Of a DNA stretch of 64,000 nt, positions 8,537 through 20,958 are shown piece by piece (position 1 is the stretch's first letter; every line of letters starts with the position of its first letter). The translations under genes were made by a program, and so were the position numbers. The DNA is taken from the NCBI RefSeq assembly GCF_001544275.1, contig NZ_BCQE01000011.1, positions 62,001 to 126,000 of the forward strand. Reading direction: 5' to 3'. The notes below the pieces were generated by a model. The model ran no database searches, was not told the origin of the DNA, and saw nothing but the letters and a program-made list of their open reading frames with translations. Source of the DNA: Enterococcus gallinarum NBRC 100675 (GTDB lineage: Bacteria > Bacillota > Bacilli > Lactobacillales > Enterococcaceae).

Positions 8537-9283
8537 TCAAATGGCTGCTTCGATTTTATCTTTTGTGGCACGTATTTCTTGAATCAATGTTTGTTTATAG
8601 CTCTCGGTCAATCGGTATTTTGGCAGACTGACTGAGAAAGCACCGACAATTTCCTCATCTTTCAAAAGAGCCGCGCCGATACAAAAAATTTCTTTCTCCA
8701 TTTCTTCATCATCAAAAGCGATCTTCAACTGACGCACTTCTCTTAACTCTTGATTTAATTTAAGAACATTCGTGATGGTGTTCTCAGTATAAGGTTGTAA
8801 AGGTGTTTCATCTAAATAAGCTTCATAGCTTGTCTCATCGAATTCTGCCAATACAGCTTTCCCCATAGCTGAGCTATATAAAGGTCTTGAAATTCCCACC
8901 TTCGACGACATGCGAATGGTTTGATTTTGAGGTTCCAGTTTATTGACATACAAGATTTCATTCGCTGTCAAAACCCCCAAATGGATGGTCTCATCGGCTT
9001 TTTCCTGCAATTCTTCCAAAAATGGCAGGCTGATCTCTACCAAGTCAAGTTCTTGAATATTTTTATTGGCATATTTGACAAGTTTAGATCCTAAGCGGTA
9101 TTCTTTTTGCTTGTCCTTTGCCACATAGCCGATCAGCTGTAATGTTTCAAGAATCTTTAACGCGGTTGAATTGGTTAAGTCTGTAGCAGCCGCAATCTCT
9201 TGCAACGATTTGTTGGGTTCTTCCGCAAGATAATCCATGATTTTCGCGGCTTTAATCAAAACAGTCCCATAGGGTTTCGTCAT
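8537..9283 (-). CDS. IclR-family transcriptional regulator (KdgR-like)
   Basis: A 248-residue IclR-type regulator: N-terminal winged helix (VLIKAAKIMDYLAEEPNKSL through ALKILETLQLIGYV) and a C-terminal ligand domain with GISRPLYSSAMGKAVLA and CIGAALLKDEEIVGAFSVSLP. The open frame extends to 9349, but ATG 9283 has AAGGTGG before it and matches the family start. It lies upstream of kdgA on the same strand with its own promoter region. Position suggests it controls the kdg/kdu operon in response to KDG or a related acid; that is inference from the well-known IclR-type KdgR regulators of other bacteria. Confidence 0.85.
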   Translation of the reverse strand: MTKPYGTVLIKAAKIMDYLAEEPNKSLQEIAAATDLTNSTALKILETLQLIGYVAKDKQKEYRLGSKLVKYANKNIQELDLVEISLPFLEELQEKADETIHLGVLTANEILYVNKLEPQNQTIRMSSKVGISRPLYSSAMGKAVLAEFDETSYEAYLDETPLQPYTENTITNVLKLNQELREVRQLKIAFDDEEMEKEIFCIGAALLKDEEIVGAFSVSLPKYRLTESYKQTLIQEIRATKDKIEAAI

Positions 9284-9415
9284 TTGTATTCCACCTTTAT
9301 TTTTTCTATATAAGAAATTATAATCTCTTATAATGAAATAAACAACCAAACTTATCCATCTTCTCCTGCGAAGAATGTGTAAGAAGGTTGTTTAAAAAAA
9401 GGATAAAGAAAAAGT

Positions 9416-9445
9416 TTTACTTTCTGTTTCTCTTCATTGTATGAT
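9416..9445 (+). promoter_or_regulatory. Promoter of the RpiR-type regulator gene
   Basis: TTTACT (9416-9421), 18-base spacer, TATGAT (9440-9445). It reads into the RpiR-type gene starting at 9473. Confidence 0.5.
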
Positions 9446-9472
9446 GAAGTTACGACGAAAAGGAGCAATAGC

Positions 9473-10198
9473 ATGGACTTAAATGTATTGACCAAAGGGA
9501 AAAAAATTTCCGAAAGCGAGCAGCACATCCTCACTTATTTGGTGTCTCATACGGACAAAATCGAAGGCGTCCCTTTGCGAAAAATCGCGCAAGAGCTTTA
9601 TACTTCTCCAGCAACACTGGTGCGATTAGCACAAAAATTAGGTTTTTCCGGCTATTTGGAATTACTTTATTTCTTAAAAAATCGACTGAATCGTCAAATG
9701 ACCACTGAAGCAGCCATTGACTATCAGATCAACACAGAAGGCATTGCAGCTTCAATTGATGCGATCAAAGAAATTTATGCTCAAAACAATGATAAATTCA
9801 TTACCATTTATGCCACTGGCTTTTCTGGTATCATAGCAGAATACCTTCATAAAAAAATGTTGGTTAATGGCATTAAAACTTTACTGGTGAGTGCTTCTGA
9901 TTCCGGCGGTATCATTAGTAATAATATCGACAACATCAGTATGCTGATCACGATCTCTAAATCGGGGGAAACACAGAAAGTGCTAGAAAAAATGCAGCTA
10001 GCGAATGACCATCAAATCCCCACTGTCCTTTTTTGCGGCAATGGTGAACACCGAGCCAATCAACTAGCAACTTTTTCTTTTGGTGTCACTGATGAACGAC
10101 CCTATGATACGCAGAACATCCAATATACGAGTTTTTACGGAAAGCTTTTACTGCTGATGGAGTACCTCGTAGAGGCTTTTACTGCCGAAATCAACTAA
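9473..10198 (+). CDS. RpiR-family transcriptional regulator (HTH + SIS domain)
   Basis: A 241-residue regulator. Residues 1-80 form the RpiR helix-turn-helix (ISESEQHILTYLVSH, TSPATLVRLAQKLGFSGYLE); residues about 105-230 form a SIS sugar-phosphate-binding domain (FITIYATGFSGIIAEYL, ISMLITISKSGETQKVLEKM). ATG 9473 follows AAAGGAG and is preferred to the upstream in-frame ATG 9437. It is divergent from the IclR gene and converges on the gluconokinase gene. RpiR regulators are known for gluconate and for alpha-glucoside (GlvR) genes; both types of target lie just downstream, so the regulon is undecided. Confidence 0.85.
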   Translation: MDLNVLTKGKKISESEQHILTYLVSHTDKIEGVPLRKIAQELYTSPATLVRLAQKLGFSGYLELLYFLKNRLNRQMTTEAAIDYQINTEGIAASIDAIKEIYAQNNDKFITIYATGFSGIIAEYLHKKMLVNGIKTLLVSASDSGGIISNNIDNISMLITISKSGETQKVLEKMQLANDHQIPTVLFCGNGEHRANQLATFSFGVTDERPYDTQNIQYTSFYGKLLLLMEYLVEAFTAEIN

Positions 10199-10370
10199 AA
10201 GAGTCCAGGGCGTACTTCAACATACGGAATAGCCAAAAAATTCTAGGATCACCCCTGCTATCTGGCTGGCCTGCTTCGCCTCTACTCGATAAATGAAGCC
10301 ATTCAGTTGCTTTCTGATCGTTCAATCTTGTCGTTCAATCTCGCTGATACTTCAGCCGCAACCCTTTGTG

Positions 10371-11735
10371 CTAGTCAAAATAATGTTCAGCGAGCGACGC
10401 GTAGGCTGCGCTCGTTTTTTGATTCGGCGTAATGGTCTGCAAGTGGTCTCTTGCTGCCAAACGATGACCAAAATAAAGATCATAGAGACCAAAAATTGGT
10501 TCGTTTGCCGGTGACAAATAACATGTCACGCCCAATATATCAGCTGTTAATTGTGCAATGGCTTTCGATTGGAAAACACCACCGCTGATCGTCACTTCAT
10601 CGGTGATTGCTGCCATTTCTTTTAAAACACCAATATTCATCAGCATTCCCTCAATTGCTCCGCGAATCATATCTGCCCGAGTATGTTGAATCGTCAAACC
10701 ATGATAAGACGCCGTGATATCAGATGTCCAATAAGGAGCCCGTTCCCCATTGATAAACGGAAAAAAGCGCAGACCATGGCTGCCGATTGTGGTTTCTTCA
10801 ATGATTCTTGGGAGACTTTCATAGAAAGTATCAGGATCTTGTGCCAATGTTTCTTTGATCCAAGCAAGGACGCATCCCCCATTATTCGACGGAGCACCAA
10901 TGACATATTGATCTTCTTTAAGGTAATAACAAAAATTTTGCCGCTGATCGAATACCGGTTGATCCGTTACCTTTCGGACAGCAGCACTAGTGCCGATCGT
11001 CAGACTATTTTTGATTCCAGTCGATACATACCCTGCATAAGCCGCCAAACAGCCATCACTGGCGCCGCACATGATCTCTACTGTTTCATTCAATCCATAG
11101 CGAGCGGCAGCGGCAGCAGCAATCGGAAACCGATCGGTCGTGTCGCAGATTGGCGCAAACTGTTCAACGGAAAGGTCCAAATAGTGAAGAATCTCTTGAC
11201 TCCAATTGGCTTCTTCAAGGGAGTAGAGGCCTGTTGCCGATGCAGTACTTCGGTCGATCCAAGGAGCTCCGGTAAATAAAAGCATCACCAATTCTTTCAG
11301 CCCATACCATTTTGTCTTGCCATCAAAACCGCCAGCGGATTTGAAGTAAAGCAACTTAGCAAATGGCGACATCGCATGGATCGGTGTCCCAGTCTGCCGA
11401 TAAAAGGATTCTGATAATGAGGATTGACGAAACTCTGCAATCACTTGGCTAGCCTGATTATCTGACCAAATATAGATTTCTTCAAATTTCTCATTTACCA
11501 CTGGCATTAGACTATGCATCGCTGTACTGAACCCAATCGCTGTTATTTGCTCTCGTAAAGAGGAAGGAATCTCCGTGATCCCTTTCAAAAGTACAGCTGT
11601 AATTTCTGACGCAGACTGTGTGCGACCTTTTTCTGTTTTGGTATAAATAGGAAAAGAACGTTGATAAATGATTTTCCGTTCTTCCAACAAACCGATTTTT
11701 ATTGCCGTCGTTCCAATATCAATCCCTAAAAACAT
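10371..11735 (-). CDS. gntK: Gluconokinase (FGGY carbohydrate kinase family)
   Basis: A 454-residue FGGY kinase, a little short for the family (about 490-510). N-terminal MFLGIDIGTTAIKIG is the ATP/phosphate motif; AMHSLMPV, IYIWSDNQAS and TGTPIHAMSPFAKLLYF are typical of gluconate kinases rather than xylulo- or glycerol kinases; NGERAPYW and the FGGY signature region SGGVFQSKAIAQLTADILG follow. The normally Ala/Gly-rich stretch after it reads NEPIFGLYDLYFGHRL, which is unusual and may explain the shorter C-terminus. It would make 6-phosphogluconate. Converges with the RpiR gene; no gluconate permease is adjacent. Confidence 0.8.
   Translation of the reverse strand: MFLGIDIGTTAIKIGLLEERKIIYQRSFPIYTKTEKGRTQSASEITAVLLKGITEIPSSLREQITAIGFSTAMHSLMPVVNEKFEEIYIWSDNQASQVIAEFRQSSLSESFYRQTGTPIHAMSPFAKLLYFKSAGGFDGKTKWYGLKELVMLLFTGAPWIDRSTASATGLYSLEEANWSQEILHYLDLSVEQFAPICDTTDRFPIAAAAAARYGLNETVEIMCGASDGCLAAYAGYVSTGIKNSLTIGTSAAVRKVTDQPVFDQRQNFCYYLKEDQYVIGAPSNNGGCVLAWIKETLAQDPDTFYESLPRIIEETTIGSHGLRFFPFINGERAPYWTSDITASYHGLTIQHTRADMIRGAIEGMLMNIGVLKEMAAITDEVTISGGVFQSKAIAQLTADILGVTCYLSPANEPIFGLYDLYFGHRLAARDHLQTITPNQKTSAAYASLAEHYFD
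10391..10420 (+). terminator. Terminator inside the end of the convergent kinase gene
   Basis: CGAGCG (10391-10396) pairs with CGCTCG (10409-10414), followed by T6 (10415-10420) on the plus strand. It would end the RpiR transcript although it lies within the last codons of the minus-strand gluconokinase gene. The intervening bases 10199-10370 hold no gene I can support. Confidence 0.5.
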
Positions 11736-11860
11736 TCCTCTCGCTCCCTTATCTCTGCTAATTCATTTCTATTTTAGCATACTTAAAAAAGATCACCGCA
11801 AAAAGACCATTGCTCATCTCCCTTTGAATTCTTGATAAACATTTAGAATGTCAGTGATTC

Positions 11861-11903
11861 CAGCAAAAAAATCCGAATGATTGACAAGAGGGTTGGCAAT
11901 CAT
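11861..11903 (-). terminator. Terminator after the alpha-glucoside operon
   Basis: Arms 11877-11887 and 11893-11903 pair at 10 of 11 positions around a 5-base loop and are followed on the minus strand by T7 (plus-strand A-run 11865-11871). A second AT-rich stem, 12046-12055 with 12065-12074, overlaps the stop of the GH4 gene. The remainder of the 337-base gap 11736-12072 shows nothing else. Confidence 0.6.
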
Positions 11904-12072
11904 CCAGCTTGCAGCCATCAACTACTGCACCACAGATGCACTCCCTCTCGTTTATCATTCAGATCCTCTATATCCTCTGTCATCCTCAGACTTTTTAGCG
12001 AACACTAATTGTTGCAAGGTTTTTCAAAGTGAAATCTTTTGATCAGAAATGTTTCTCAGCATGTGAAACATT

Positions 12073-15026
<2,954 letters not shown>

Positions 15027-15061
15027 TGATGAGACTCCTTTACTTTTTTATCGGTAGGTTT

Positions 15062-15106
15062 ATTATAGGGAAGTTTGACATTCATTGGAACAGGAACCGC
15101 TTTCAA
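15062..15106 (-). promoter_or_regulatory. cre-like site (15092-15106) and -10 box of the alpha-glucoside operon
   Basis: On the minus strand TTGAAAGCGGTTCCT matches the CcpA consensus WTGNAANCGNWNNCW at every fixed position. TATAAT lies at 15067-15062, with a weak -35 (TTCCAA) 17 bases before it, so the site sits just upstream of the -35. Carbon catabolite control is inferred. Confidence 0.6.
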
Positions 15107-15161
15107 ATCAACTTGTTGCAAAGATTGGAATGCGTTTCAGCATTCTAACAAACTCCGCACA

Positions 15162-15193
15162 AGAAAAAAAGCGAACCTCGAATTGGCTCGCTT
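15162..15193 (-). terminator. Terminator after the GNAT gene
   Basis: AAGCGAACC (15169-15177) pairs with GGCTCGCTT (15185-15193) at 8 of 9 positions; on the minus strand a T7 tract follows (A-run 15164-15170). Confidence 0.75.
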
Positions 15194-15220
15194 GAGATAA
15201 CGTGATAGACGATTTTTTGA

Positions 15221-15640
15221 TCATAACGGCTTCACAAAAAACAATTCCAACGGCTGTTCAAAACCCGGTACGTCCATAATCAATCCACCGGCATCTTTGT
15301 AGCCGCATTTTCGATAGAAATGCTGACCGCTCTCATCAGACTGAGTTGAGGTCATACACATCCCATACCCTTGTTTCCGCATTCCTGCTTCCCAAAGGCG
15401 GAGGAAGTGCCTTCCTCTCCCTTTTCTCTGCTGGGATTCGTTGACCACAAGCATGGTACAAAAGGGAATGGTATCCCAAAACAATTGATAGCGAAGAATC
15501 CCCACAGGTTCTTCCTCATCGGTCAAGATTAACGCCTGTTGATCTTGGAACTTTTTTGCTAATCCTGCTTTTGACAAATGATTATCTAGCTCTAGCCAGA
15601 ATGTCGTATCACTTTTTTGCGCATAACGAATCTTCAGCAT
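15221..15640 (-). CDS. GNAT-family N-acetyltransferase
   Basis: A 139-residue single GNAT domain. The acetyl-CoA loop is seen as NESQQRKGRGRHFLRLWEAG (motif A, Q/RxxGxG/A) near residues 67-86, and the C-terminal SDESGQHFYRKCGYKDAG is the typical motif B end. Substrate cannot be told from the sequence. It is a stand-alone cytoplasmic gene, 40 bases downstream of recQ on the same strand, with its own terminator. Confidence 0.8.
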   Translation of the reverse strand: MLKIRYAQKSDTTFWLELDNHLSKAGLAKKFQDQQALILTDEEEPVGILRYQLFWDTIPFCTMLVVNESQQRKGRGRHFLRLWEAGMRKQGYGMCMTSTQSDESGQHFYRKCGYKDAGGLIMDVPGFEQPLELFFVKPL

Positions 15641-15680
15641 CTTGGTTTCTCCTTGTTTTTTCCTGAATCGTAAAGCAGCA

Positions 15681-17447
15681 CTATTTTTCTGTTGTTTCTC
15701 GGTATTCTTTCAGCACAGCCAGAAATGCATCGCCGTATTTATCTAACTTGTTTTGACCAACTCCTTTGATCTGTAGAAATTCGATAGGGGTTTTAGGCTG
15801 CTGCTCCGCAAGTTCCCGCAATGTCTTGTCCGAAAAGACGACATACGGCGGCAAGTTTTGTTCTTGTGCGAGGGTCAATCGCAGGGAACGTAATTGGTCA
15901 AACAGTTCGTCATCGACGACCAATTGTCGTACTTTGGCTTGTTTCCGGTAAACTTTTGCCTTGCCTAGAAGAACCTCTACACCGGCAGCCGACACACTGA
16001 GCAGGGGGTATTGTCCTTCCGAAGGGACTAAATAGCCTGATGCGGTTAAGTAGTCAATGAGTTGATTGACTTCTTTTTGTGACCATTCTTTCAGTAAACC
16101 ATATGTCGGTAATTTTTCAAATCCCCATTGGGTGACTTTCTGATCTGCTGATCCGGTCAACACCTTCCCCACTAACGCTTTACCAAAACGTTCACCCATT
16201 CGTTTCACACAGGACAACACTTTTTGCGTCTCAACGGTGATATCTACCTGTTCTCGTTCATCTAAGCAATTGCTGCAGCGGCCACAATCGGGACCGTCTT
16301 CCCCAAAATACCGCAATATGTAACGTTGAAGACACATTTGTGTATGCCCATATTGACTCATTTCTCTCAACTTGAGGTATTCATTTTGACGATACTGAAT
16401 ATCGGACTCAGATTGATCGATAAAAAATTGCTGAATCTGCAAATCCTGCGGAGCGTATAATAAAATGGCTTCGCTAGGTTCACCATCTCGTCCGGCACGT
16501 CCGGCTTCTTGATAATAAGATTCTAAATTACCGGGGATTTGGGCGTGGATCACAAAGCGCACATTGCTTTTGTTGATTCCCATACCAAAAGCATTGGTTG
16601 CTACCATCACTTGAAGACGATCAAAAAGAAAATCTTCTTGGTTTTGCGTACGTTCTTCTTCTGTTAATCCGCCGTGGTAGCGTCCAGCAATGATGGATTG
16701 ATGCTGCAATAAGCGATAGATCCGCTCGACTTCTTTGCGTGTGCTGGCATAAATAATCCCTGATTGGCCTTTGTTCATTTTTAAATAGGTCAGCAAGTAA
16801 GTGTCTTTCTGCTCTTTGACGACTTCAAATGACAGGTTTTCACGAGCAAAACCCGTTTTTACTTGGTTTTCAGGTGGAATCACTAGCAAACGTTCGATAT
16901 CTTGGGCAACTTTTGGCGTTGCCGTAGCTGTCAATGCCACCACCGTTGGCTGCTGATCAAAACTATGGATCGTTTCAGCTAAGCGTAAATAGCTAGGACG
17001 AAAATCATGTCCCCATTGTGAAATACAGTGGGCTTCATCAACAGCGAGTAGGGATATAGGAACATAGCGCAGCAATTCGCGAAAATGATCTGATTCCAAC
17101 CGCTCTGGGGCGACATACAGGAGTTTGATCTCTCCTTTCGATGCTTGCCTTAACCGTTGGTTGATTTCCGGAGCTGATAAGGTACTATTGATATAAGCGG
17201 CCGGGATACCCATGTCATTCAATGCATCTACTTGATCTTTCATCAATGAAATCAATGGTGAAATAACTAATGTCAGACCGTCTAACAATAAAGCCGGGAG
17301 CTGATAGCATACAGATTTTCCTCCGCCAGTCGGCATGATGCCTAAAACATTTTGATGAGAAAGAATGGCATTGATGATTGATTCTTGACCTTCCCGAAAG
17401 CTGGTATAACCGAATTTATCTCTTAAAACTTGATTGATTGATTGCAT
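15681..17447 (-). CDS. recQ: ATP-dependent DNA helicase RecQ
   Basis: A 588-residue superfamily 2 3'-5' helicase. Walker A in [16 protein letters not shown] (residues about 37-52), DEAH box in [17 protein letters not shown], motif VI in [10 protein letters not shown], then the RecQ zinc cysteines ([23 protein letters not shown], about 365-390), a winged helix and a C-terminal HRDC domain ([20 protein letters not shown], about 505-580). Full length and all domains present. It acts in recombination and replication-fork repair. Confidence 0.95.
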   Translation of the reverse strand: MQSINQVLRDKFGYTSFREGQESIINAILSHQNVLGIMPTGGGKSVCYQLPALLLDGLTLVISPLISLMKDQVDALNDMGIPAAYINSTLSAPEINQRLRQASKGEIKLLYVAPERLESDHFRELLRYVPISLLAVDEAHCISQWGHDFRPSYLRLAETIHSFDQQPTVVALTATATPKVAQDIERLLVIPPENQVKTGFARENLSFEVVKEQKDTYLLTYLKMNKGQSGIIYASTRKEVERIYRLLQHQSIIAGRYHGGLTEEERTQNQEDFLFDRLQVMVATNAFGMGINKSNVRFVIHAQIPGNLESYYQEAGRAGRDGEPSEAILLYAPQDLQIQQFFIDQSESDIQYRQNEYLKLREMSQYGHTQMCLQRYILRYFGEDGPDCGRCSNCLDEREQVDITVETQKVLSCVKRMGERFGKALVGKVLTGSADQKVTQWGFEKLPTYGLLKEWSQKEVNQLIDYLTASGYLVPSEGQYPLLSVSAAGVEVLLGKAKVYRKQAKVRQLVVDDELFDQLRSLRLTLAQEQNLPPYVVFSDKTLRELAEQQPKTPIEFLQIKGVGQNKLDKYGDAFLAVLKEYRETTEK

Positions 17448-17599
17448 AATATCCTCTTTTCCATGTCCATTATACGAGAAAATCCAGTCATTTGAAATGG
17501 GAACAGTTTGAGAATCACTTTCGACAGTAACTTTCAGTCTTTGATTTTTTGAGAAGAATATGGAACAATGATTGAAACAAAAAAGGAGTTTGCAGTTTT

Positions 17600-18721
17600 A
17601 TGGAAAAAATCGTAATTATTGGTGGCGGCATCATTGGGATGACCTTAGCAAATTATCTAGATACGACCAAGTACCAAGTGACCGTGGTTGACGACCCTAC
17701 GGGACAAGCCACTAAAGCGAGTGCCGGGATCATTTCCCCTTGGCTTTCGAAACGGCGAAACAAACGATGGTATCAACTAGCTAAAGACGGAGCTGCTTTT
17801 TTCGAAAAATTGGCCCAAGATTTCTCACTGACCACGGATATTTATCAACGCTCAGGGACATTGATCATTCGCCCAGAAAATCAGTTGGCAGCATTAGCGG
17901 AACTGGCGGAGGAACGGCGCAAAGAGGCACCGGAAATCGGTCAAATCACCTGTCTTTCTCCTGCTGAAACGCAGCAAGCTTTACCTTTGCTCAAACCACT
18001 ACCGGCTTTGAAAATTTCCGGAGGTGGTCGACTAGATGGCGCTGCTTATCTAGCGTTCCTAGAAGAACGGGCCCGTACCAATGGGGTCGTTTTCGTCCAA
18101 GGGAAGGCTAGACTTTATAAAGAAAAAAATTGGGTCGTTTCTACTACATACGCAAAAATCCCAGCGGATCATGTTTGTTTAACCGCCGGACCGGGATTAA
18201 GCCAACTGTTAGAACACTTGAACTACCACGTCGATGTTCGTCCCCAAAAAGGTCAGCTGCTCTCCTTCGAAACGACAGAGCCAGCAAAAGATTGGCCAGT
18301 GGCGATGTTAGAAGGCGAAGGCGATTTGATTCCTTTTGCGAATGGGAAGATCCTTTTAGGAGCGACTCACGAAAATGATGGCGGTTGGGATCTGACTCCC
18401 ACTGAAGCAGCAAAGCAACAATTGCTGACTGGCATCGGTTCATTTTTGGCAGCCCCCGAGAAATTATTTGCTGCGCCAATGACAGTTCGCGTAGGAACAC
18501 GGGCCTATACTTCTGACTTTGCGCCATTTTTTGGACTGCTTCCCAGTGAGCCAGGATTAGTGGTTGCCAGCGGACTGGGATCTTCTGGATTAACAACAGG
18601 TCCCTATATCGGTTATTTATTGGCTGAATATTTTAATCAAGGTCAGAACCCTTCTGAAAAGAAAAAACTTTTTGAGAAATATAGTAAACCTATAGCTGCC
18701 TATATTACTCAACGTCACTGA
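17600..18721 (+). CDS. FAD-dependent oxidoreductase, DadA/glycine-oxidase-like
   Basis: A 373-residue DAO-superfamily flavoprotein. The N-terminus KIVIIGGGIIGMTLANYL is the dinucleotide-binding fold, ASAGIISPWLSKRRNKRWYQ a FAD-contact segment typical of D-amino acid dehydrogenase/glycine oxidase relatives, PQKGQLLSF and VASGLGSSGLTTGPYIGYLL the C-terminal FAD-binding block. The substrate is probably an amine or D-amino acid but is not fixed by the sequence; neighbours (recQ, PTS) give no help. AAAGGAG precedes ATG 17600. Cytoplasmic, no signal peptide; single-gene unit ended by the hairpin at 18731. Confidence 0.82.
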   Translation: MEKIVIIGGGIIGMTLANYLDTTKYQVTVVDDPTGQATKASAGIISPWLSKRRNKRWYQLAKDGAAFFEKLAQDFSLTTDIYQRSGTLIIRPENQLAALAELAEERRKEAPEIGQITCLSPAETQQALPLLKPLPALKISGGGRLDGAAYLAFLEERARTNGVVFVQGKARLYKEKNWVVSTTYAKIPADHVCLTAGPGLSQLLEHLNYHVDVRPQKGQLLSFETTEPAKDWPVAMLEGEGDLIPFANGKILLGATHENDGGWDLTPTEAAKQQLLTGIGSFLAAPEKLFAAPMTVRVGTRAYTSDFAPFFGLLPSEPGLVVASGLGSSGLTTGPYIGYLLAEYFNQGQNPSEKKKLFEKYSKPIAAYITQRH

Positions 18722-18730
18722 TGGTAAAAA

Positions 18731-18765
18731 AAGGAGCTGTGACAAAAGTCTTGTCGCAGCTCCTT
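18731..18765. terminator. Bidirectional terminator between convergent genes
   Basis: Arms 18731-18745 and 18751-18765 (AAGGAGCTG..., 14 of 15 positions pair, one wobble) around a 5-base loop; a T-run follows on the minus strand. A second small stem (GCATCTG 18793-18799 with CAGATGC 18807-18813) lies closer to the PTS stop. Confidence 0.8.
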
Positions 18766-18849
18766 CTTTCGAACAATTGGATAGAATATACCGCATCTGT
18801 TTTTGCCAGATGCATCGCCCCTCTTGTTAAACCTCTTTTTTTCTTGAAT

Positions 18850-20676
18850 TTAAGCGTTTAAAATCACCTTTTCTAATAAGGCACCGGCTTGATGATTTCC
18901 TTCAAGACCGATCGTTCCTGAAAATTGTTGGACACGTTCCATGTTCGTGATTAGGACGATGACCATCGTTTCTTTGCCTTGTTGTTTGATATAAGGCAAG
19001 TCCATCGCTGCTAGTTTCGATTGTGGGGTTACTTTCTCTCCTACTTTTACGAATACTTCAAAGCCTTTGCCATCAAGAGAAACTGTATCGATTCCCATAT
19101 GGACTAGAACTTCCACACCATTCGATGTGGTGATTCCCACCGCATGTTTGGAAGGGAAAACCGAAGTGACTTCACCACTGACTGGCGAATAGATTTGGCC
19201 GTCTTTAGAGTGAATGGCATACCCTTCACCCATCATTTTTGTTGAAAACACTTCATCGGGTACATCTTCCAATGGAATGTATTCTCCTTGCGTCACCGCA
19301 TGCAAATCAAGCTCGTTGGTGAAGGTTTCTGTTTCTGCTTGATTAGGAACTAGGAAATAAGTCAGAGCAAAAGAGGAACCGATCGCCAAGACAATGCCTA
19401 GGACCGCATAGATAAAGTATTCACCAATATAAGCCGGCAAACTAAAGATACTGGATAAAATATAGCCATAGATCCTTACGCCAAAAAAGCTGATGAACGC
19501 TGATGCAATCGAACTACCGATGGTAGCTGCTAAAAATGCTTTTTTATATTTTGATAAAATCCCAAACAATGCTGGCTCAGTGATGCCCAGCAATCCTGAC
19601 ACGGCTGAGGACAGAATGATTGATTTTTCTTCTTTTGATCTTACTTTAAAGTAGATCGCTGCGGTTGCGCCGGTGATCGCCATATTTGCCATGAACATCA
19701 TTGGCATCAACATATCATACCCTTGATTAGCAAAGTTTTGTAATGCGATTGGCGTCATTGCATGGTGTAATCCGGTAAAGATCGCAATTGGACGAATAGC
19801 ACCTACAACAATTCCTGCCAATACAGGAGAAATCGTAAACAAGCCAGCCACACCATCTGCAAGCAAATTGCCTAAATGAATACTGATTGGACCAATAACT
19901 GTCAGTGTGATCAGTCCAGCCACAAACAAGGAAATCGTCGGTGTAAAGACGGTCCGTAGAACTTGCGGCAATACCTTGTCTACCCAGCGATAAATGTAGC
20001 TTAATGCTAAAACAGCAAAAATGATTGGAATAACGGTACCCGCATAATTGAAAACGGGAACTGGTAAAACCCCAAATAGTCGAAAGGCCGAAATATTGCC
20101 TTCAGCAACTGCATTCGTCATCGTTGGAAATTGTAATGTTGCAGCAATGGCGATCGCCAAGTATTGATTCGTTTTAAAGATGCGCGCAGCAGATGCAGCA
20201 ACAAAAAATGGCAAGAAGGTAAATACGCCGCTGGCGATCATATCAATGACTAAATACGTATCTGTTTGATTGGAAATCACATTTAAGGCAACCAATCCTG
20301 CCATCAACCCTTTGATCATTCCTGCCCCAGCGATCGCTGGAACGATCGGTCCAAATACACCGGAGACTGTATCCATAAACAACGAGACAGCGCCTTTTTT
20401 CTCAGATGAGGCTTGGCTCGTTTCATCCAAATTCAGTTCTTTGGCTAATGGAGCATAATAATCCGCTACATCTGTACCGATCACCACTTGGAGCTGATTG
20501 CTTTGATATTTCGTTCCCACCACTTTAGGTATTTTTTCTAAAGCAGTATAGTCAACTTTCTTTTCATCCTTCAAATCAAAACGAAGCCGCGTCATACAAT
20601 GCCAAGCATTATTGATATTCTCGGATCCACCAACATCTTTTATGATCTGTTTTACGATGTCTTCTTTCATCATCAT
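18850..20676 (-). CDS. PTS EIIBCA permease, beta-glucoside (BglF/BglP) type
   Basis: A 608-residue three-domain Glc-family permease: EIIB at 1-85 with the phosphorylated Cys in WHCMTRLRF; EIIC at about 105-450 with FMDTVSGVFGPIVPAIAGAG and TGLHHAMTPIALQ; EIIA at about 470-608 with the phosphorylated His in VEVLVHMGIDTVSLDGKGF. Start set at ATG 20676, 5 bases after AGGAGG, rather than at 20727. Specificity within the beta-glucoside/sucrose/trehalose group cannot be read. It is divergent from a mannonate-dehydratase-like enzyme and shares its control region, so its natural sugar may be unusual. Its EIIA could also serve the EIICB at 13404. Confidence 0.9.
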   Translation of the reverse strand: MMMKEDIVKQIIKDVGGSENINNAWHCMTRLRFDLKDEKKVDYTALEKIPKVVGTKYQSNQLQVVIGTDVADYYAPLAKELNLDETSQASSEKKGAVSLFMDTVSGVFGPIVPAIAGAGMIKGLMAGLVALNVISNQTDTYLVIDMIASGVFTFLPFFVAASAARIFKTNQYLAIAIAATLQFPTMTNAVAEGNISAFRLFGVLPVPVFNYAGTVIPIIFAVLALSYIYRWVDKVLPQVLRTVFTPTISLFVAGLITLTVIGPISIHLGNLLADGVAGLFTISPVLAGIVVGAIRPIAIFTGLHHAMTPIALQNFANQGYDMLMPMMFMANMAITGATAAIYFKVRSKEEKSIILSSAVSGLLGITEPALFGILSKYKKAFLAATIGSSIASAFISFFGVRIYGYILSSIFSLPAYIGEYFIYAVLGIVLAIGSSFALTYFLVPNQAETETFTNELDLHAVTQGEYIPLEDVPDEVFSTKMMGEGYAIHSKDGQIYSPVSGEVTSVFPSKHAVGITTSNGVEVLVHMGIDTVSLDGKGFEVFVKVGEKVTPQSKLAAMDLPYIKQQGKETMVIVLITNMERVQQFSGTIGLEGNHQAGALLEKVILNA

Positions 20677-20728
20677 TTTTTCCTCCTGTTGTTTGCTAAC
20701 GGACTGAACCTTGAGGCGCCCTTTCAAG

Positions 20729-20743
20729 TGGGTCCGTTTTCAA
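20729..20743 (-). promoter_or_regulatory. cre-like site of the EIIBCA gene
   Basis: The minus strand reads TTGAAAACGGACCCA, matching WTGNAANCGNWNNCW at all fixed positions. It lies a few bases downstream of the -10 box, a repression position for CcpA (inferred). Confidence 0.6.
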
Positions 20744-20747
20744 ACAC

Positions 20748-20776
20748 ATAGTAGCATGGCTACACCTGCTTGTAAA
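20748..20776 (-). promoter_or_regulatory. Promoter of the EIIBCA gene
   Basis: TTTACA (20776-20771), 17 bases, TACTAT (20753-20748) on the minus strand. The -35 overlaps the repeated GntR-type site at 20773-20784. Confidence 0.6.
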
Positions 20777-20861
20777 ACCAGTCCTTTTATTAAAAAAATC
20801 CATGAAAAAGGCTATGTATCAATAAATAAATGAGTAATCAACAAAAATTGGACTGGTTTTA
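20773..20861. promoter_or_regulatory. Two inverted 12-bp operator copies between divergent genes
   Basis: GGACTGGTTTTA occurs on the minus strand at 20784-20773 and again on the plus strand at 20850-20861, 65 bases apart. Each copy faces one of the two divergent genes, and the first overlaps the -35 of the EIIBCA promoter. The ACTGGT core resembles operators of HutC-type GntR regulators, and such a regulator is encoded at 22264. Assignment to that protein is inference. Confidence 0.6.
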
Positions 20862-20891
20862 TGGGCCATAGTCATCTTTTTTTGAACCAAA

Positions 20892-20920
20892 TTGACAGCG
20901 GTTGCTCTGCGTGTTTCAAT
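20892..20920 (+). promoter_or_regulatory. Promoter of the mannonate-dehydratase-like gene
   Basis: TTGACA (20892-20897), 17 bases, TTCAAT (20915-20920), 38 bases ahead of ATG 20959. Confidence 0.55.
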
Positions 20921-20958
20921 GGCTATATCAACTAGATACAAAAATTGGAGTGAATAAA

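Noticed and set aside
10683-11279. 198-residue plus-strand open frame
   Set aside because: Lies wholly antisense to the gluconokinase gene, has no ribosome site and no family resemblance; a shadow of codon bias.
18144-18596. 150-residue minus-strand open frame
   Set aside because: Antisense to the FAD oxidoreductase gene, no ribosome site, low-complexity Arg/Leu/Ser composition.
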